Origin: Flavobacteriaceae bacterium
Lineage (GTDB): Bacteria; Bacteroidota; Bacteroidia; Flavobacteriales; Flavobacteriaceae
Assembly: GCA_003443635.1 (NCBI GenBank)
Contig: CP031964.1
Location: forward strand, 248,001 to 312,000
Reading direction: 5' to 3'
DNA: 64,000 nucleotides
The position numbers were made by a program, and so were the translations under genes. Shown in pieces: positions 36,040 to 45,063 of the stretch (position 1 is its first letter; every line of letters starts with the position of its first letter). Under the pieces are notes generated by a model. The model was not told the origin of the DNA. It ran no database searches and worked only from the letters and a program-made list of their open reading frames with translations.

Positions 36040-37269
36040 TTACATATTATCAATCCAATAAGCTGGATTTTGATATTTTCCATCTTTCCAAATTAAAAAA
36101 CCAAGTATTGTTTCTCCATCTGCTTTATTTGTAAGAGTTTCTCCTATTTGCTGCTTTGTAAAAACCTTATCTCCTTTTTTTACAAATATTTTGGACAAAT
36201 TTTTATAAATAGTAAAAAAATCTCCATGACGAATTAATATTGTATTATTTCCATTTTTAGGGACAATAATACTTTGTACAGTTCCTTCAAATACAGAACG
36301 TACTTTTGCATTTTTATTTGTTGCTATTCTAACTCCATTACTATTAATAGGGACAGATTTATTAATAGGTGACTTTTGTGTACCATAACGTACTTTAACT
36401 ACACCTCGTTCAACTGGCCAGGGTAATTTACCTTTATTGGATATAAAATTTGCGGCTAATGCTCTTCCTTCTGATGTTAATGCAAACGTTTTTGAAGATG
36501 AAGATTTACCAGCTTTAGCATTAGAGCTTGCAATCGCATCTCTAATAATCTTTTCAATTTCTTTATCTAATCTATCAGCTTCTCTTCGCTTTGTTCTTAT
36601 TTGAGAAGTATACTTGTTTAGATCTTTTCTTATTGATGCAAAAAGTTGCTTCTGTTCTTTTAATTCTTCATCTAATCTACTTTTTGAAGCTCTATTTGCT
36701 TCAATAAGTTTTTGTTTGCTCTCTTTTTGTTTTACTAAGTTTTTATTTAATTCTTGAAGTTCTAAAGTTTCTTTTCTTATGAGTTCTCCTTGCTCTTTCT
36801 GATAATTCGCATACTGTTTAATGTACTGTAACCTCTTATAAGCTTGCTGGAAATTAGTAGAAGAAAGTAAAAACATTACTTTACTTTGCTCTGATTTACT
36901 TTTATATGATTTTACAATCATTTTAGCATAATCTTCTTTTAATATCTTTAATTTATCTCTTAATTTAGAAATCGTTTTAATATTGTTATTAATTTCTCTG
37001 GTTAACAGATTTGCTTGCTGATTAGTAACACTAATTAAATTTTGAAGAATAGTTACTTTGTAATTAATATCTTCAACTTTTACAGTTATTGATTTTTCTT
37101 CTTTTTTACCTTGCGATAATAGTGTTGCAAATTGTTGAATTTCTCGTTGAAGATTTTGACGTCTAGATTCTAACTCTCTTTGTTTACTGCTCTGTGCTTG
37201 TAAAAAACAACTGAACAATACTACGAAAAACATTAAACTCACTTTATATGCAAATCGAGTAGTTATCAT
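36040..37269 (-). CDS. EnvC-like murein hydrolase activator with degenerate LytM domain
   Basis: A 409-residue secreted protein with signal peptide (about 1-25), long coiled coil (about 28-250) and a C-terminal LytM/M23-like domain (about 290-405). The zinc-ligand positions appear lost: the usual HxxxD is replaced around NSNGVRIATNKNAKV, and the HxH is replaced in RHGDFFTIYKNL. This resembles EnvC, which lacks catalysis and activates amidases at the division septum. Its start codon overlaps the stop of the upstream DUF4292 gene (ATGA), so it is translated as part of that operon. Confidence 0.88.
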   Translation of the reverse strand: MITTRFAYKVSLMFFVVLFSCFLQAQSSKQRELESRRQNLQREIQQFATLLSQGKKEEKSITVKVEDINYKVTILQNLISVTNQQANLLTREINNNIKTISKLRDKLKILKEDYAKMIVKSYKSKSEQSKVMFLLSSTNFQQAYKRLQYIKQYANYQKEQGELIRKETLELQELNKNLVKQKESKQKLIEANRASKSRLDEELKEQKQLFASIRKDLNKYTSQIRTKRREADRLDKEIEKIIRDAIASSNAKAGKSSSSKTFALTSEGRALAANFISNKGKLPWPVERGVVKVRYGTQKSPINKSVPINSNGVRIATNKNAKVRSVFEGTVQSIIVPKNGNNTILIRHGDFFTIYKNLSKIFVKKGDKVFTKQQIGETLTNKADGETILGFLIWKDGKYQNPAYWIDNM

Positions 37270-38039
37270 TTAATCACAATTTCTTCAAATCCAGAAGGGA
37301 TGCGAAATGGGAAACGTAATTCTTGATTTAGAGTTATTGATTTTAATTCCATATCAATATTAACTTCATCCGTATTCTCTACAGCAATAATTTTAATAAT
37401 CTCAGGGAATTTTTGTTTTTCAACATCTTGATATTCTTTATAATCTACCTCTAGAAAACGTTTTTCTTGAGGCTGTGAAATCTGTAATGATGCTACTTTA
37501 AAATGATTTGGATGAAATAGCATAAACAACTCAAATAACTCTTGTTGCTTTCTTGGCTCAAGTACATAAACTTCGTCATTAATTGAAGCATTATATTTAT
37601 CGTTATTTAAATTATAAATTGCTTCTCCTAAAAGGAGATTTTGAAGCTTAGAAAAATCTATTTCTGTTCCTAATAACTCACTAATTAAACGATAATCTCC
37701 ATCAAAATACTGATTGTTTATTTTATCATAAAAACGTACTTTATCTGGAGTTGCCATTGCTCTTACTAATCCAAGGGGGGCACTAATCCATATTGTTTTA
37801 TTTCTCTCTATTCTAAGTGTTACTGTTACTCCTTGAGATTTCTCTCCTTCTTGGTAATCTATCTTTACTCTAGATTGAAGTGTTTTAAAGTTTGCCTTAG
37901 TATTTTGATGTTCTTTTATAAGTTCTTTAGCAGAAATTTTACTATTAAGTTCTCCTGATGCAATTACAGTTTTAGTCGATTTACAGCTTGTAACTAGTAA
38001 AACGAGTATTAGAGTTCCTATTTTAAATAACTTTGTCAT
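37266..38039 (-). CDS. DUF4292 outer-membrane lipoprotein
   Basis: A 257-residue lipoprotein with signal ending VLLVTSC (Cys near 19). The body matches the DUF4292 family of Bacteroidota, with a LolA/LolB-like fold suggested by the VKIDYQEGEKSQGVTVTLRIERNKTIWIS strand series. A role in lipoprotein or envelope assembly is possible but unproven. It is coupled by ATGA overlaps to both neighbours, the TPR protein upstream and the EnvC-like protein downstream; this order is conserved in flavobacteria. Confidence 0.82.
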   Translation of the reverse strand: MTKLFKIGTLILVLLVTSCKSTKTVIASGELNSKISAKELIKEHQNTKANFKTLQSRVKIDYQEGEKSQGVTVTLRIERNKTIWISAPLGLVRAMATPDKVRFYDKINNQYFDGDYRLISELLGTEIDFSKLQNLLLGEAIYNLNNDKYNASINDEVYVLEPRKQQELFELFMLFHPNHFKVASLQISQPQEKRFLEVDYKEYQDVEKQKFPEIIKIIAVENTDEVNIDMELKSITLNQELRFPFRIPSGFEEIVIK

Positions 38040-39409
38040 TGCTTAATTTGTAATTGCTCTGCCTTTTTAGCAAACGCTTTAGATTTAGTTATATTATTAT
38101 CTTTTTTATAAGCAATACTTAGTTGTTTATAAAAATCGCTTTCCATTTTAATATTATCGATAACATAATCTATACCTTCTTCTAAAACAGTGATAGCATC
38201 TTTATGACGATTCAAATGGTTAAATGCTACACCATTTAACAAATATAATATAGGTTGAGATGGATAGGCTTCTATAGCTTCTTTAACTAAAGGTAATATT
38301 TCATTATACTTCCCTAAATCTATTTGAAGTAATGCAGTATTTCTAATAATTCCAAAATTGACATTATCTTTTTTAAGTGCTAATTCAAAATTTTCTAGTG
38401 CTTTAACTTTATCACCCTTTTGCAAATAAAATGTTCCTAATTCTGCATAAGATTTTCCTGTTTCATCATCAACATCATTTGCAGTAACTCTTAATAAATC
38501 GTTTTCATATTGAGGGTTCTTTTCTACAAATTTCACAAAATCATTTAGAATCTTTGCTTTAGTATCAGATTTAACTTTAGTACTTCTAAGTACTATCTTC
38601 ATAGATTTAATTGCCTCAGTGGCTTTATTATCATCTAAATAAAATTTATACAAAGCAAGGTGTACTAAATGAGAGTTCGGTTTTTGTTTAAGCAAACGTG
38701 TAGCAGTTTCATAAGCTTTTTTCTTATTACCTTGTTCACTATATCTGTATATTAAATTTAGATAATTTGATTCGTTACTAGGGTTATTTCGGATACGTGT
38801 TTCTAAATTTAAAATACGATCATCATCATTACCCGTTGCGTTGTAAATTTCATTTCGCATAGCATCTCTAGATACTGATACACCTAATGCCTTATCAAGC
38901 TCATTTAGTAACTCTAAAGCCTCCTTATATTTTTCATTTCTAATATACAATGATGCCAAATCTTCTTTATAATCTGGATGAAACTTTACAAGTTGCTTAA
39001 CAGTTTTAAGTGCATTATCATAATCGTTTAATTGATAATACACACCATATAACTCATCTAAATACCATTCGTTTTGTGGGTCTTTATTAATTGCTTTCTT
39101 CAATGATTTTTCAGCATCTCCAAAATTTTTAAGTGCGATGTAGTTTTTCGCTAATTGAAAATATACTACAGATTCTGAATCGTTTAACTCTATACATTTT
39201 AAAAGTGCTGTTATAGAGCGCTCATAATTTTCAATTCCATTTTGCTTTAATGCTTCAAAAAAATATTCTTGGTATTCGTCTGTAAAATCTCCTAAATCAT
39301 CATCAGGAGTTTTTACAGGAAGTTTAGAAGGGTTGTTTTGCGCAAAATTAGCTTGTGGTATTAAGAGTAATCCAAAAACAACCAGTAGTATGTATCGTCT
39401 TATTTTCAT
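38036..39409 (-). CDS. Secreted TPR-repeat protein
   Basis: A 457-residue protein with a signal peptide (to about ANFAQ, 23) and at least eight tetratricopeptide repeats (SVVYFQLAKNYIALKNFGDAEKSLKKAI is a clear one). It is periplasmic or outer-membrane associated, probably a scaffold for envelope complexes. It lies in the operon dut-TPR-DUF4292-EnvC. About 75 bases separate it from dut, with no terminator seen. No enzymatic motif is present. Confidence 0.85.
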   Translation of the reverse strand: MKIRRYILLVVFGLLLIPQANFAQNNPSKLPVKTPDDDLGDFTDEYQEYFFEALKQNGIENYERSITALLKCIELNDSESVVYFQLAKNYIALKNFGDAEKSLKKAINKDPQNEWYLDELYGVYYQLNDYDNALKTVKQLVKFHPDYKEDLASLYIRNEKYKEALELLNELDKALGVSVSRDAMRNEIYNATGNDDDRILNLETRIRNNPSNESNYLNLIYRYSEQGNKKKAYETATRLLKQKPNSHLVHLALYKFYLDDNKATEAIKSMKIVLRSTKVKSDTKAKILNDFVKFVEKNPQYENDLLRVTANDVDDETGKSYAELGTFYLQKGDKVKALENFELALKKDNVNFGIIRNTALLQIDLGKYNEILPLVKEAIEAYPSQPILYLLNGVAFNHLNRHKDAITVLEEGIDYVIDNIKMESDFYKQLSIAYKKDNNITKSKAFAKKAEQLQIKQ

Positions 39410-39483
39410 AAATTATAGGCAACTCACTAAATTACTCTTTTTAAAAATAGCATGTATTTCTCTTAAACTATTTTTAACGTATT

Positions 39484-39918
39484 TTATTTTGTTCCTGTAC
39501 TCCCAAAACCAGCCTCTCCTCTAAATGTTTCAGAAAGCTCATCAACTTCAATCCATTCGGCTCGCTCATGTTTAGCAATTATTAACTGTGCTATACGTTC
39601 TCCATTTTCAATTGTAAAGGTTTTATTAGATAAGTTTACAAGAATTACACCAATCTCTCCTCTATAATCGGCATCTATAGTTCCTGGCGAATTTAAAACA
39701 GTAATTCCTTTTTTAGCTGCCAAACCACTACGAGGCCTTACTTGTGCTTCAAAACCAATTGGTAATTCTATAAATAAACCAGTTTTTACAATAGTGCGTT
39801 CTAAAGGCTGTAATGTAATAGATTCATTAATATAAGCTCTTAAGTCCATTCCCGCTGAAGCTTCAGTTTCGTAATGAGGTAATTTGTGATTGGACTTGTT
39901 AATGATTTTTATGGTCAT
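39484..39918 (-). CDS. dut: dUTP diphosphatase
   Basis: A 144-residue trimeric dUTPase. The five motifs are present: AGMDLRA near 22, RPRSGLA near 62, [13 protein letters not shown] near 80, [10 protein letters not shown] near 103 and the C-terminal GEAGFGSTG arm. It hydrolyses dUTP to dUMP, keeping uracil out of DNA and feeding thymidylate synthesis. It lies 2 bases after the flippase gene. Confidence 0.96.
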   Translation of the reverse strand: MTIKIINKSNHKLPHYETEASAGMDLRAYINESITLQPLERTIVKTGLFIELPIGFEAQVRPRSGLAAKKGITVLNSPGTIDADYRGEIGVILVNLSNKTFTIENGERIAQLIIAKHERAEWIEVDELSETFRGEAGFGSTGTK

Positions 39919-39920
39919 AA

Positions 39921-41381
39921 TTAACTTCTAAGTATTTGCTTTAATTCTTTAATTTCAAAGCTGTAAATAATTCCCAAAAATACAATTAACATTGGTATAC
40001 CTATAATGTAATCCCCTCTAAATTTATAAAAGGATATTATTGAAAACCCTATTGATAGTATAAGGTATAATCCTATTTTTTTAAGATTATATGGGATTGG
40101 GTAATACTTTTTGCCAAAATAATAGGATGCTATCATCATACATCCATACGCTGATAATGTTGCTATTGCTGACCCTCTATAGCTTATAATTGGAATAAGC
40201 CAAAAATTTAATGCCAATGTAATAATCGCGCCAAATACAGAAATATAAGCGCCAAATTTTGTGCGGTCTGTAATTTTATACCATACAGATAAATTGTGAT
40301 AAATCCCTAAACAGAAATTAGCTATTAAAATAATTGGTACAACCCACATGGCTTCCCAATAAGCTTCACTTCTTATAATAATAGGCTTTAATACATCTAC
40401 GAAAATGACAACAGCTAAAAGAATTACAGAGCCAAAAATGACAAAATATTCTAAAATACGAGCATAATTTTTTTGAGGATTTTCACTTTTCGAATGGCTA
40501 AAAAAATAAGGTTCTATTCCCAAACGATATGCTGTAGCAAACAATGTCATAAATAGTGCTAACTTATAACAGGCAGAATATACACCAATCTCATTTTTTG
40601 AAATATCCTTAGGTAATAAATAGTCTAATAATATACGGTCAAACGTTTCATTAATTGAAAATGCAACTCCCGCAATTAATACCGGAATGCCATAACGCAT
40701 CATTTTTTTCCACAATAACTTGTCAAACTTTAATTGAATCTTTATATAAAATGGAAGCATTAATAATAATGTAATGCCACTAGCAATAAGATTTGCTATA
40801 AAAATGTAATTAATTTCAAAATTGGATTTGTAAATACTATTAAATATTGAATCGCCATTGGCCAAATGCTTTAACGCTAAAAGGAAAAATAAATTTAATC
40901 CTAAATTAATTACCACATTAGCAATTTTTATAATGGCATAACGCATAGGTTTTTCTACAGCACGTAACCACGCAAACGGAATAATAACCAATGCATCTAA
41001 TAATAATATCCATATAACCAGATGAATATATTTGACATCGATATTAATAAAACTTGCAATTTGTTCTTGAAAAAATAATGCTAATGCAAAAAAGCTGAAA
41101 GAGCTTATAATCAAAGATATTGAAGCTGTTCCTATGACTTTGTTTTTGTCTTTTTCTTTATGAAAAAAACGAAAAAAAGCAGTTTCCATACCATAAGCTA
41201 TAATCACATTAAAAATAACGAAGTATGTAAATACAAGTGTTACTTCACCATACGCCTCTGTTGAGGATAAAACCCCTTCTGTCGTATATAAAGGCACTAA
41301 TAAAAAGCTGAGCATTCTAGGTAAGACCGTGGCTAAACCATAAATAAATGTTTGTTTAAATAACGTTTTAAGAGCGCTCAA
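39921..41381 (-). CDS. Polysaccharide/lipid flippase of the MATE/MurJ/Wzx superfamily
   Basis: A 486-residue integral membrane protein with about 14 hydrophobic helices spread evenly through its length. The N-terminus [26 protein letters not shown] is typical of oligosaccharide flippases. It should translocate an undecaprenyl-linked sugar intermediate, but the substrate is unknown. The position ahead of dut and the envelope genes is common in flavobacteria, and no sugar-transfer genes are adjacent. Confidence 0.88.
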   Translation of the reverse strand: MSALKTLFKQTFIYGLATVLPRMLSFLLVPLYTTEGVLSSTEAYGEVTLVFTYFVIFNVIIAYGMETAFFRFFHKEKDKNKVIGTASISLIISSFSFFALALFFQEQIASFINIDVKYIHLVIWILLLDALVIIPFAWLRAVEKPMRYAIIKIANVVINLGLNLFFLLALKHLANGDSIFNSIYKSNFEINYIFIANLIASGITLLLMLPFYIKIQLKFDKLLWKKMMRYGIPVLIAGVAFSINETFDRILLDYLLPKDISKNEIGVYSACYKLALFMTLFATAYRLGIEPYFFSHSKSENPQKNYARILEYFVIFGSVILLAVVIFVDVLKPIIIRSEAYWEAMWVVPIILIANFCLGIYHNLSVWYKITDRTKFGAYISVFGAIITLALNFWLIPIISYRGSAIATLSAYGCMMIASYYFGKKYYPIPYNLKKIGLYLILSIGFSIISFYKFRGDYIIGIPMLIVFLGIIYSFEIKELKQILRS

Positions 41382-41416
41382 ATGACAGGTTTAGTCTATA
41401 TACGTTAAAACCTTAA

Positions 41417-41929
41417 TTAAAGATTTTTATTGATCTTTATTTCTCCTTGAGGTTTGGCACTAGGATATGCTTCTGTTTCTCTTTGGATAACATTATCAAT
41501 TTTAAAATATTTAGTTTTATTACCGTCCTTATAGCTTACCACACATTGATTATCTTCTAAAGCAAAAGGAATTTTTTCTTCTTTAGATTTTGATGTTTTT
41601 ATATTTGATTCCTGATTTAAAGAAATTTCTTTAGGCTGGTTAACATTGCTTTTAAAACGACCTATATATAATCCATCTTTAATCTCCAAATTAGCCATTT
41701 TACCTCTAAAGTAAACTTTTTCAAACTTTATAGATGTATCTGTTGTTGGAATAAAAATATTTGTTCCAGCTCCTCCTCCTTCAACACCAGCTACCCAATC
41801 TTGGCAATATACTTCCCCTAAATTAACTGGTGCTTGTGCTTGTAATTCTTTTACGCTTGAACATTGTGAAAAACTAGCCATAACTATTGCCATTAAAATA
41901 TATTTTAAACCATTCTTTACTATCTTCAT
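41417..41929 (-). CDS. Lipoprotein of unknown function
   Basis: A 170-residue protein. The ATG at 41929 is preferred over an upstream in-frame start because it gives a clean lipoprotein signal ending ASFSQC (Cys near 22). The mature part has no recognised domain: an acidic/Gly patch (GVEGGGAGTN), then a Lys-rich C-terminal half. It is probably periplasm-facing. It stands between the flippase operon and the terminator at 41978, apparently as the first gene of a new unit. Confidence 0.65.
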   Translation of the reverse strand: MKIVKNGLKYILMAIVMASFSQCSSVKELQAQAPVNLGEVYCQDWVAGVEGGGAGTNIFIPTTDTSIKFEKVYFRGKMANLEIKDGLYIGRFKSNVNQPKEISLNQESNIKTSKSKEEKIPFALEDNQCVVSYKDGNKTKYFKIDNVIQRETEAYPSAKPQGEIKINKNL

Positions 41930-41977
41930 CGTATTTGTTTTTTGTTTATAAAGATAAATAAACAATAATTATTCCAT

Positions 41978-42012
41978 AAAAAAAAGCCTTACTAAAAAGT
42001 AAGGCTTTATAT
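41978..42012 (-). terminator. Terminator, copy 1 of an identical pair
   Basis: AAAGCCTTAC pairs with GTAAGGCTTT around TAAAAA, with eight T following on the minus strand. It ends the hydrolase/sigma/membrane-protein operon. The 33 bases at 41980-42012 are identical to 43999-44031. Confidence 0.9.
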
Positions 42013-42031
42013 AATCATTATTAAAACACAT

Positions 42032-42586
42032 TTAGTTGTACAATTCCTTTAATACTAATAATTCCTTTAATATTTGCTTTCTAATAAAAAAACTTAAAAT
42101 TATTAAGATTATTAGTCCTGAAATTTTAATGTAATTATAAAAACCTATTGAGAGTGCTTCTTTAAAAAAAGGCAATAATAATATAAAGCCTATTATATAC
42201 ATTAAGATTAATATAGGTGTTAAGATATAATGTATTTTGACTCGTTTTTTATAGTAATCAATCATTTTATGCCTAAACATCGTTGAATCTATAGTTATAT
42301 CAAGTTGTTTTAGTAATTTAATACTAAATCGTTCTACACATATTCTTATTATTAAAGCACCTATCATTAACAATAAAGCTATACTCACTAAAGTATTATT
42401 ATAAGCAGTAATGTAAAAAAAGAAAATGCATAATACGACTATCGTTGTTCCCAAAACAATATTGGTAATTCTTTGCTTATTTTTTACAAAAACTACTTTT
42501 TCAATAATTTGCTTAAGTCCATTTTTTGGAACTTCTATTTTTGGTTGACTATCCCATTGGGATTTTAAATCTTTAAAAGCTGTCAT
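42032..42586 (-). CDS. Four-helix membrane protein, candidate anti-sigma factor
   Basis: A 184-residue protein. The cytosolic N-terminus (MTAFKDLKSQWDSQPKIEVP) resembles the short N-terminal segment seen in many flavobacterial genes placed after ECF sigma genes. Four transmembrane helices lie at about 42-60, 65-82, 118-138 and 150-167. No zinc-binding anti-sigma motif is present. It overlaps the sigma gene by four bases (ATGA), so translational coupling is likely. Its role as the partner or inhibitor of that sigma factor is inferred from position. Confidence 0.7.
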   Translation of the reverse strand: MTAFKDLKSQWDSQPKIEVPKNGLKQIIEKVVFVKNKQRITNIVLGTTIVVLCIFFFYITAYNNTLVSIALLLMIGALIIRICVERFSIKLLKQLDITIDSTMFRHKMIDYYKKRVKIHYILTPILILMYIIGFILLLPFFKEALSIGFYNYIKISGLIILIILSFFIRKQILKELLVLKELYN

Positions 42587-43074
42587 TTTTTAACGCATTT
42601 AGTTAATTGATTTTTTATTCTATGGATTCTCACTCTAATTGCTTCGTGACCAAGCCCCATAACCTCTGATATTTCTTTTTGAGGTACTCCTTCTAATTCT
42701 AATAAAATAATAGCTTTATTGTCTTTATTTAAACTATTAATGCATTCGTAAAGTTGTTTTAATTTTAAATATTTGTCTTCTGTTTGAGGAAATTCATCAA
42801 TAGCTTTTAAATTATCTATTTTATTTGAAGTGTTTATCTCCTTCTCATTTCTAAGATAGATTAGACAAGTATTCACCGTAATTCTATAGATCCAAGTTGA
42901 TACATTTGATTCTTCTCTAAATGAACTTAAATTTTTCCATACTTTAATAAAAACTTCTTGAGTTAGATCTTTAGCTAACATTATATCTCCATTACTATAA
43001 CCAAGACATAAACGATTTACTTTATTATAATTATTCTTATATATTTTATCAAAATTGGATTCTAAATCTTCCAT
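42583..43074 (-). CDS. ECF-type RNA polymerase sigma factor
   Basis: A 163-residue sigma-70 family protein: sigma-2 at about 10-80 (LAKDLTQEVFIKVWKNLSSF, STWIYRITVNTCLIYLR) and sigma-4 near 105-155 (LEGVPQKEISEVMGLGHEAIRVRIHRIK). It lies four bases after the secreted hydrolase gene and overlaps the membrane-protein gene. The three genes form one unit. Confidence 0.93.
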   Translation of the reverse strand: MEDLESNFDKIYKNNYNKVNRLCLGYSNGDIMLAKDLTQEVFIKVWKNLSSFREESNVSTWIYRITVNTCLIYLRNEKEINTSNKIDNLKAIDEFPQTEDKYLKLKQLYECINSLNKDNKAIILLELEGVPQKEISEVMGLGHEAIRVRIHRIKNQLTKCVKK

Positions 43075-43078
43075 AAGA

Positions 43079-43936
43079 TTATTCGAGTTCAGTTTTAATT
43101 ATATTTAATAACCATTTTGGTTGATCATACATAATAAAATGAGCAGATGCTTTTGCATATTTAATAGTATATGCTTTTAAGTTCTTATATTGTTCTGTGT
43201 ATGTTTTTTTAACAGTTTCTTCTCCATAAGGATGAGTGGCTGCTAAAATTGTAACAGGTATTTTTATTTTTGAAATGTCTGTTCTTAAATCTAACTTAAG
43301 TAAATCTGTATAACCATATACATAAGTTTCTCTATCTGATTTTAATATCCAATCTTTTATTTGCGCATGTTTTTCCTTATTTAAGGCCATTCCTTGAGAC
43401 ATTAATGTAGCCATTTTTTCAAAACCTTCAGCATCCATTTCTAATAATTGTTTATTATACGGATTATCATAAACCATATCTTCACTTTTAAAATTAGGAA
43501 TCATTAATGCTCCAGCCGAAGGTAAAGCGTCTACTACAATAACTTTTTTAAATTCATTATTATTTATAGCGAGCCATAAACCTAAAGTTCCTCCCAGGCT
43601 ATGGCCAATTAAAGTAGCATTTTCTAATTTTTTTTCAGAAATGTAGTTTATTATACTTTCTTTAATTTTTGGAAGCCATGGTTTTTTTATTGGTTTTACA
43701 CCTCCAAATCCAGCAAAAGTAAAAATGTGGCATGTATTTGTTTTTGATAGTTCTTTTACTGCCTCGCTCCATACGTCTCCTGTACAAGTAAATCCTGGGA
43801 ATAATAAAACAGGTTCCCCTTTACCAATAACTCTAACTTCAAATCCTTTTTCTTGTGCATTAAGTGTAATTATTGTATTGCTAAAAAGAATTATAAGTAA
43901 TACAAGCGTTTTTTTAATTGTTTTCATTGTATCCAT
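43079..43936 (-). CDS. Secreted alpha/beta hydrolase
   Basis: A 285-residue protein with a signal peptide (to about LNAQEKG, 27). The alpha/beta-hydrolase fold shows LFPGFTCTGDVW (oxyanion region), nucleophile elbow GHSLGG near 112, acid residue likely Asp or Glu near ILAATHPYGEE, and catalytic His in ASAHFIMYDQP near 265. Substrate unknown. Two start codons nine bases apart (43936 and 43927) are equally likely. It is co-transcribed with an ECF sigma factor and a membrane protein, an unusual grouping that suggests sigma-controlled envelope hydrolysis. Confidence 0.88.
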   Translation of the reverse strand: MDTMKTIKKTLVLLIILFSNTIITLNAQEKGFEVRVIGKGEPVLLFPGFTCTGDVWSEAVKELSKTNTCHIFTFAGFGGVKPIKKPWLPKIKESIINYISEKKLENATLIGHSLGGTLGLWLAINNNEFKKVIVVDALPSAGALMIPNFKSEDMVYDNPYNKQLLEMDAEGFEKMATLMSQGMALNKEKHAQIKDWILKSDRETYVYGYTDLLKLDLRTDISKIKIPVTILAATHPYGEETVKKTYTEQYKNLKAYTIKYAKASAHFIMYDQPKWLLNIIKTELE

Positions 43937-43998
43937 TTTAATTTGATTTTCCCTTTAGATACAAAATCAAAAAAATGTTACATTAGATTAACAAAAAC

Positions 43999-44031
43999 AA
44001 AAAAGCCTTACTAAAAAGTAAGGCTTTATAT
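43999..44031 (-). terminator. Terminator of the ATP synthase operon, copy 2 of an identical pair
   Basis: The same stem (AAAGCCTTAC/GTAAGGCTTT) and the same loop and flanks as 41980-42012. It follows atpG by about 57 bases. Confidence 0.9.
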
Positions 44032-44087
44032 TATTATGAGATTGCTATAATTAGCAAGAATTAATTATTTAAATAATTTGATTTCGT

Positions 44088-44948
44088 CTAATTGTTTAAC
44101 GCTTCTGCACCACCAACAATCTCTAAAATTTCATTAGTAATTGCTGCTTGTCGTGCTTTATTATACGTTAATTTAAGTTGATCTCTTAATTCTGTTGCAT
44201 TATCTGTTGCTTTATGCATTGCTGTCATACGTGCGCCATGTTCGCTAGCAAAAGAATCTCTAATAGCTTTATATAATTGTGTTTTTAATGACTTAGGAAT
44301 TAATTGCTCAACAATTTCAACTTTTGATGGTTCAAAAATATAATCCAGATTTGTATTTGAAGCATCTTCAACAGGAACAATTGGTAAAAACTGTTCTGTC
44401 ATTACAATTTGAGTTGCAGCATTTTTAAATTTGTTATAAACGATTTCGATTTTATCAAAATCTCCTTCAACAAATTTATCCATTAGCATTTGAGCAATTT
44501 CAGCAACATTTTCAAAAGTTAAATCATCAAATACTTCACTTTTATTTGCAATAATTTTATCGAATTTAGAAAACGCATCATTAGCCTTTTTACCTATCGC
44601 AATTACAGAAGTATTTTTTCCTGCATAGGCATCATTAATTAAAGTATTAGTTTGCTTAATGATGTTAGAATTAAATGCTCCACATAAACCTCTGTTAGAA
44701 GTAATTGCAACTATAAGCACATTATTCACTTCTCTCTGAGTAGAAAATTTACTTCCAGTATCTGCATCTAAAGTTGCACTTAGGCTTTGTAAAAGTTCTG
44801 TTAACTTATCTGCGTATGGACGCATTGCCGTAATAGCATCTTGTGCTTTCTTTAACTTTGCAGCAGATACCATTTTCATAGCACTGGTAATCTGCATTGT
44901 TGAAGATACTGATGATATTCTGTTACGTATTTCTTTTAAGTTTGCCAT
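44088..44948 (-). CDS. atpG: ATP synthase F1 subunit gamma
   Basis: A 286-residue central-stalk subunit. The N-terminal coiled coil MANLKEIRNRISSVSSTMQITSAMKMVSAAKL and the C-terminal helix SEHGARMTAMHKATDNATEL are diagnostic. It rotates inside the alpha3beta3 hexamer. It is the last gene of the operon: atpD and atpC do not follow. Confidence 0.97.
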   Translation of the reverse strand: MANLKEIRNRISSVSSTMQITSAMKMVSAAKLKKAQDAITAMRPYADKLTELLQSLSATLDADTGSKFSTQREVNNVLIVAITSNRGLCGAFNSNIIKQTNTLINDAYAGKNTSVIAIGKKANDAFSKFDKIIANKSEVFDDLTFENVAEIAQMLMDKFVEGDFDKIEIVYNKFKNAATQIVMTEQFLPIVPVEDASNTNLDYIFEPSKVEIVEQLIPKSLKTQLYKAIRDSFASEHGARMTAMHKATDNATELRDQLKLTYNKARQAAITNEILEIVGGAEALNN

Positions 44949-45063
44949 TCTTTTATTGTATTCGAATGTTATTCAAAAGACTCTTCGCCAAGATTTTCTT
45001 GGTGCCTACAACACAAAATATATTTTATGTTTTGGCAATGCTCAGAGTGACATTAATTTATAA

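Noticed and set aside
44988..45002. Short CCAAGA/TCTTGG hairpin between atpA and atpG
   Set aside because: A six-base stem without T-run in an AT-rich gap is too weak to call a terminator or attenuator.
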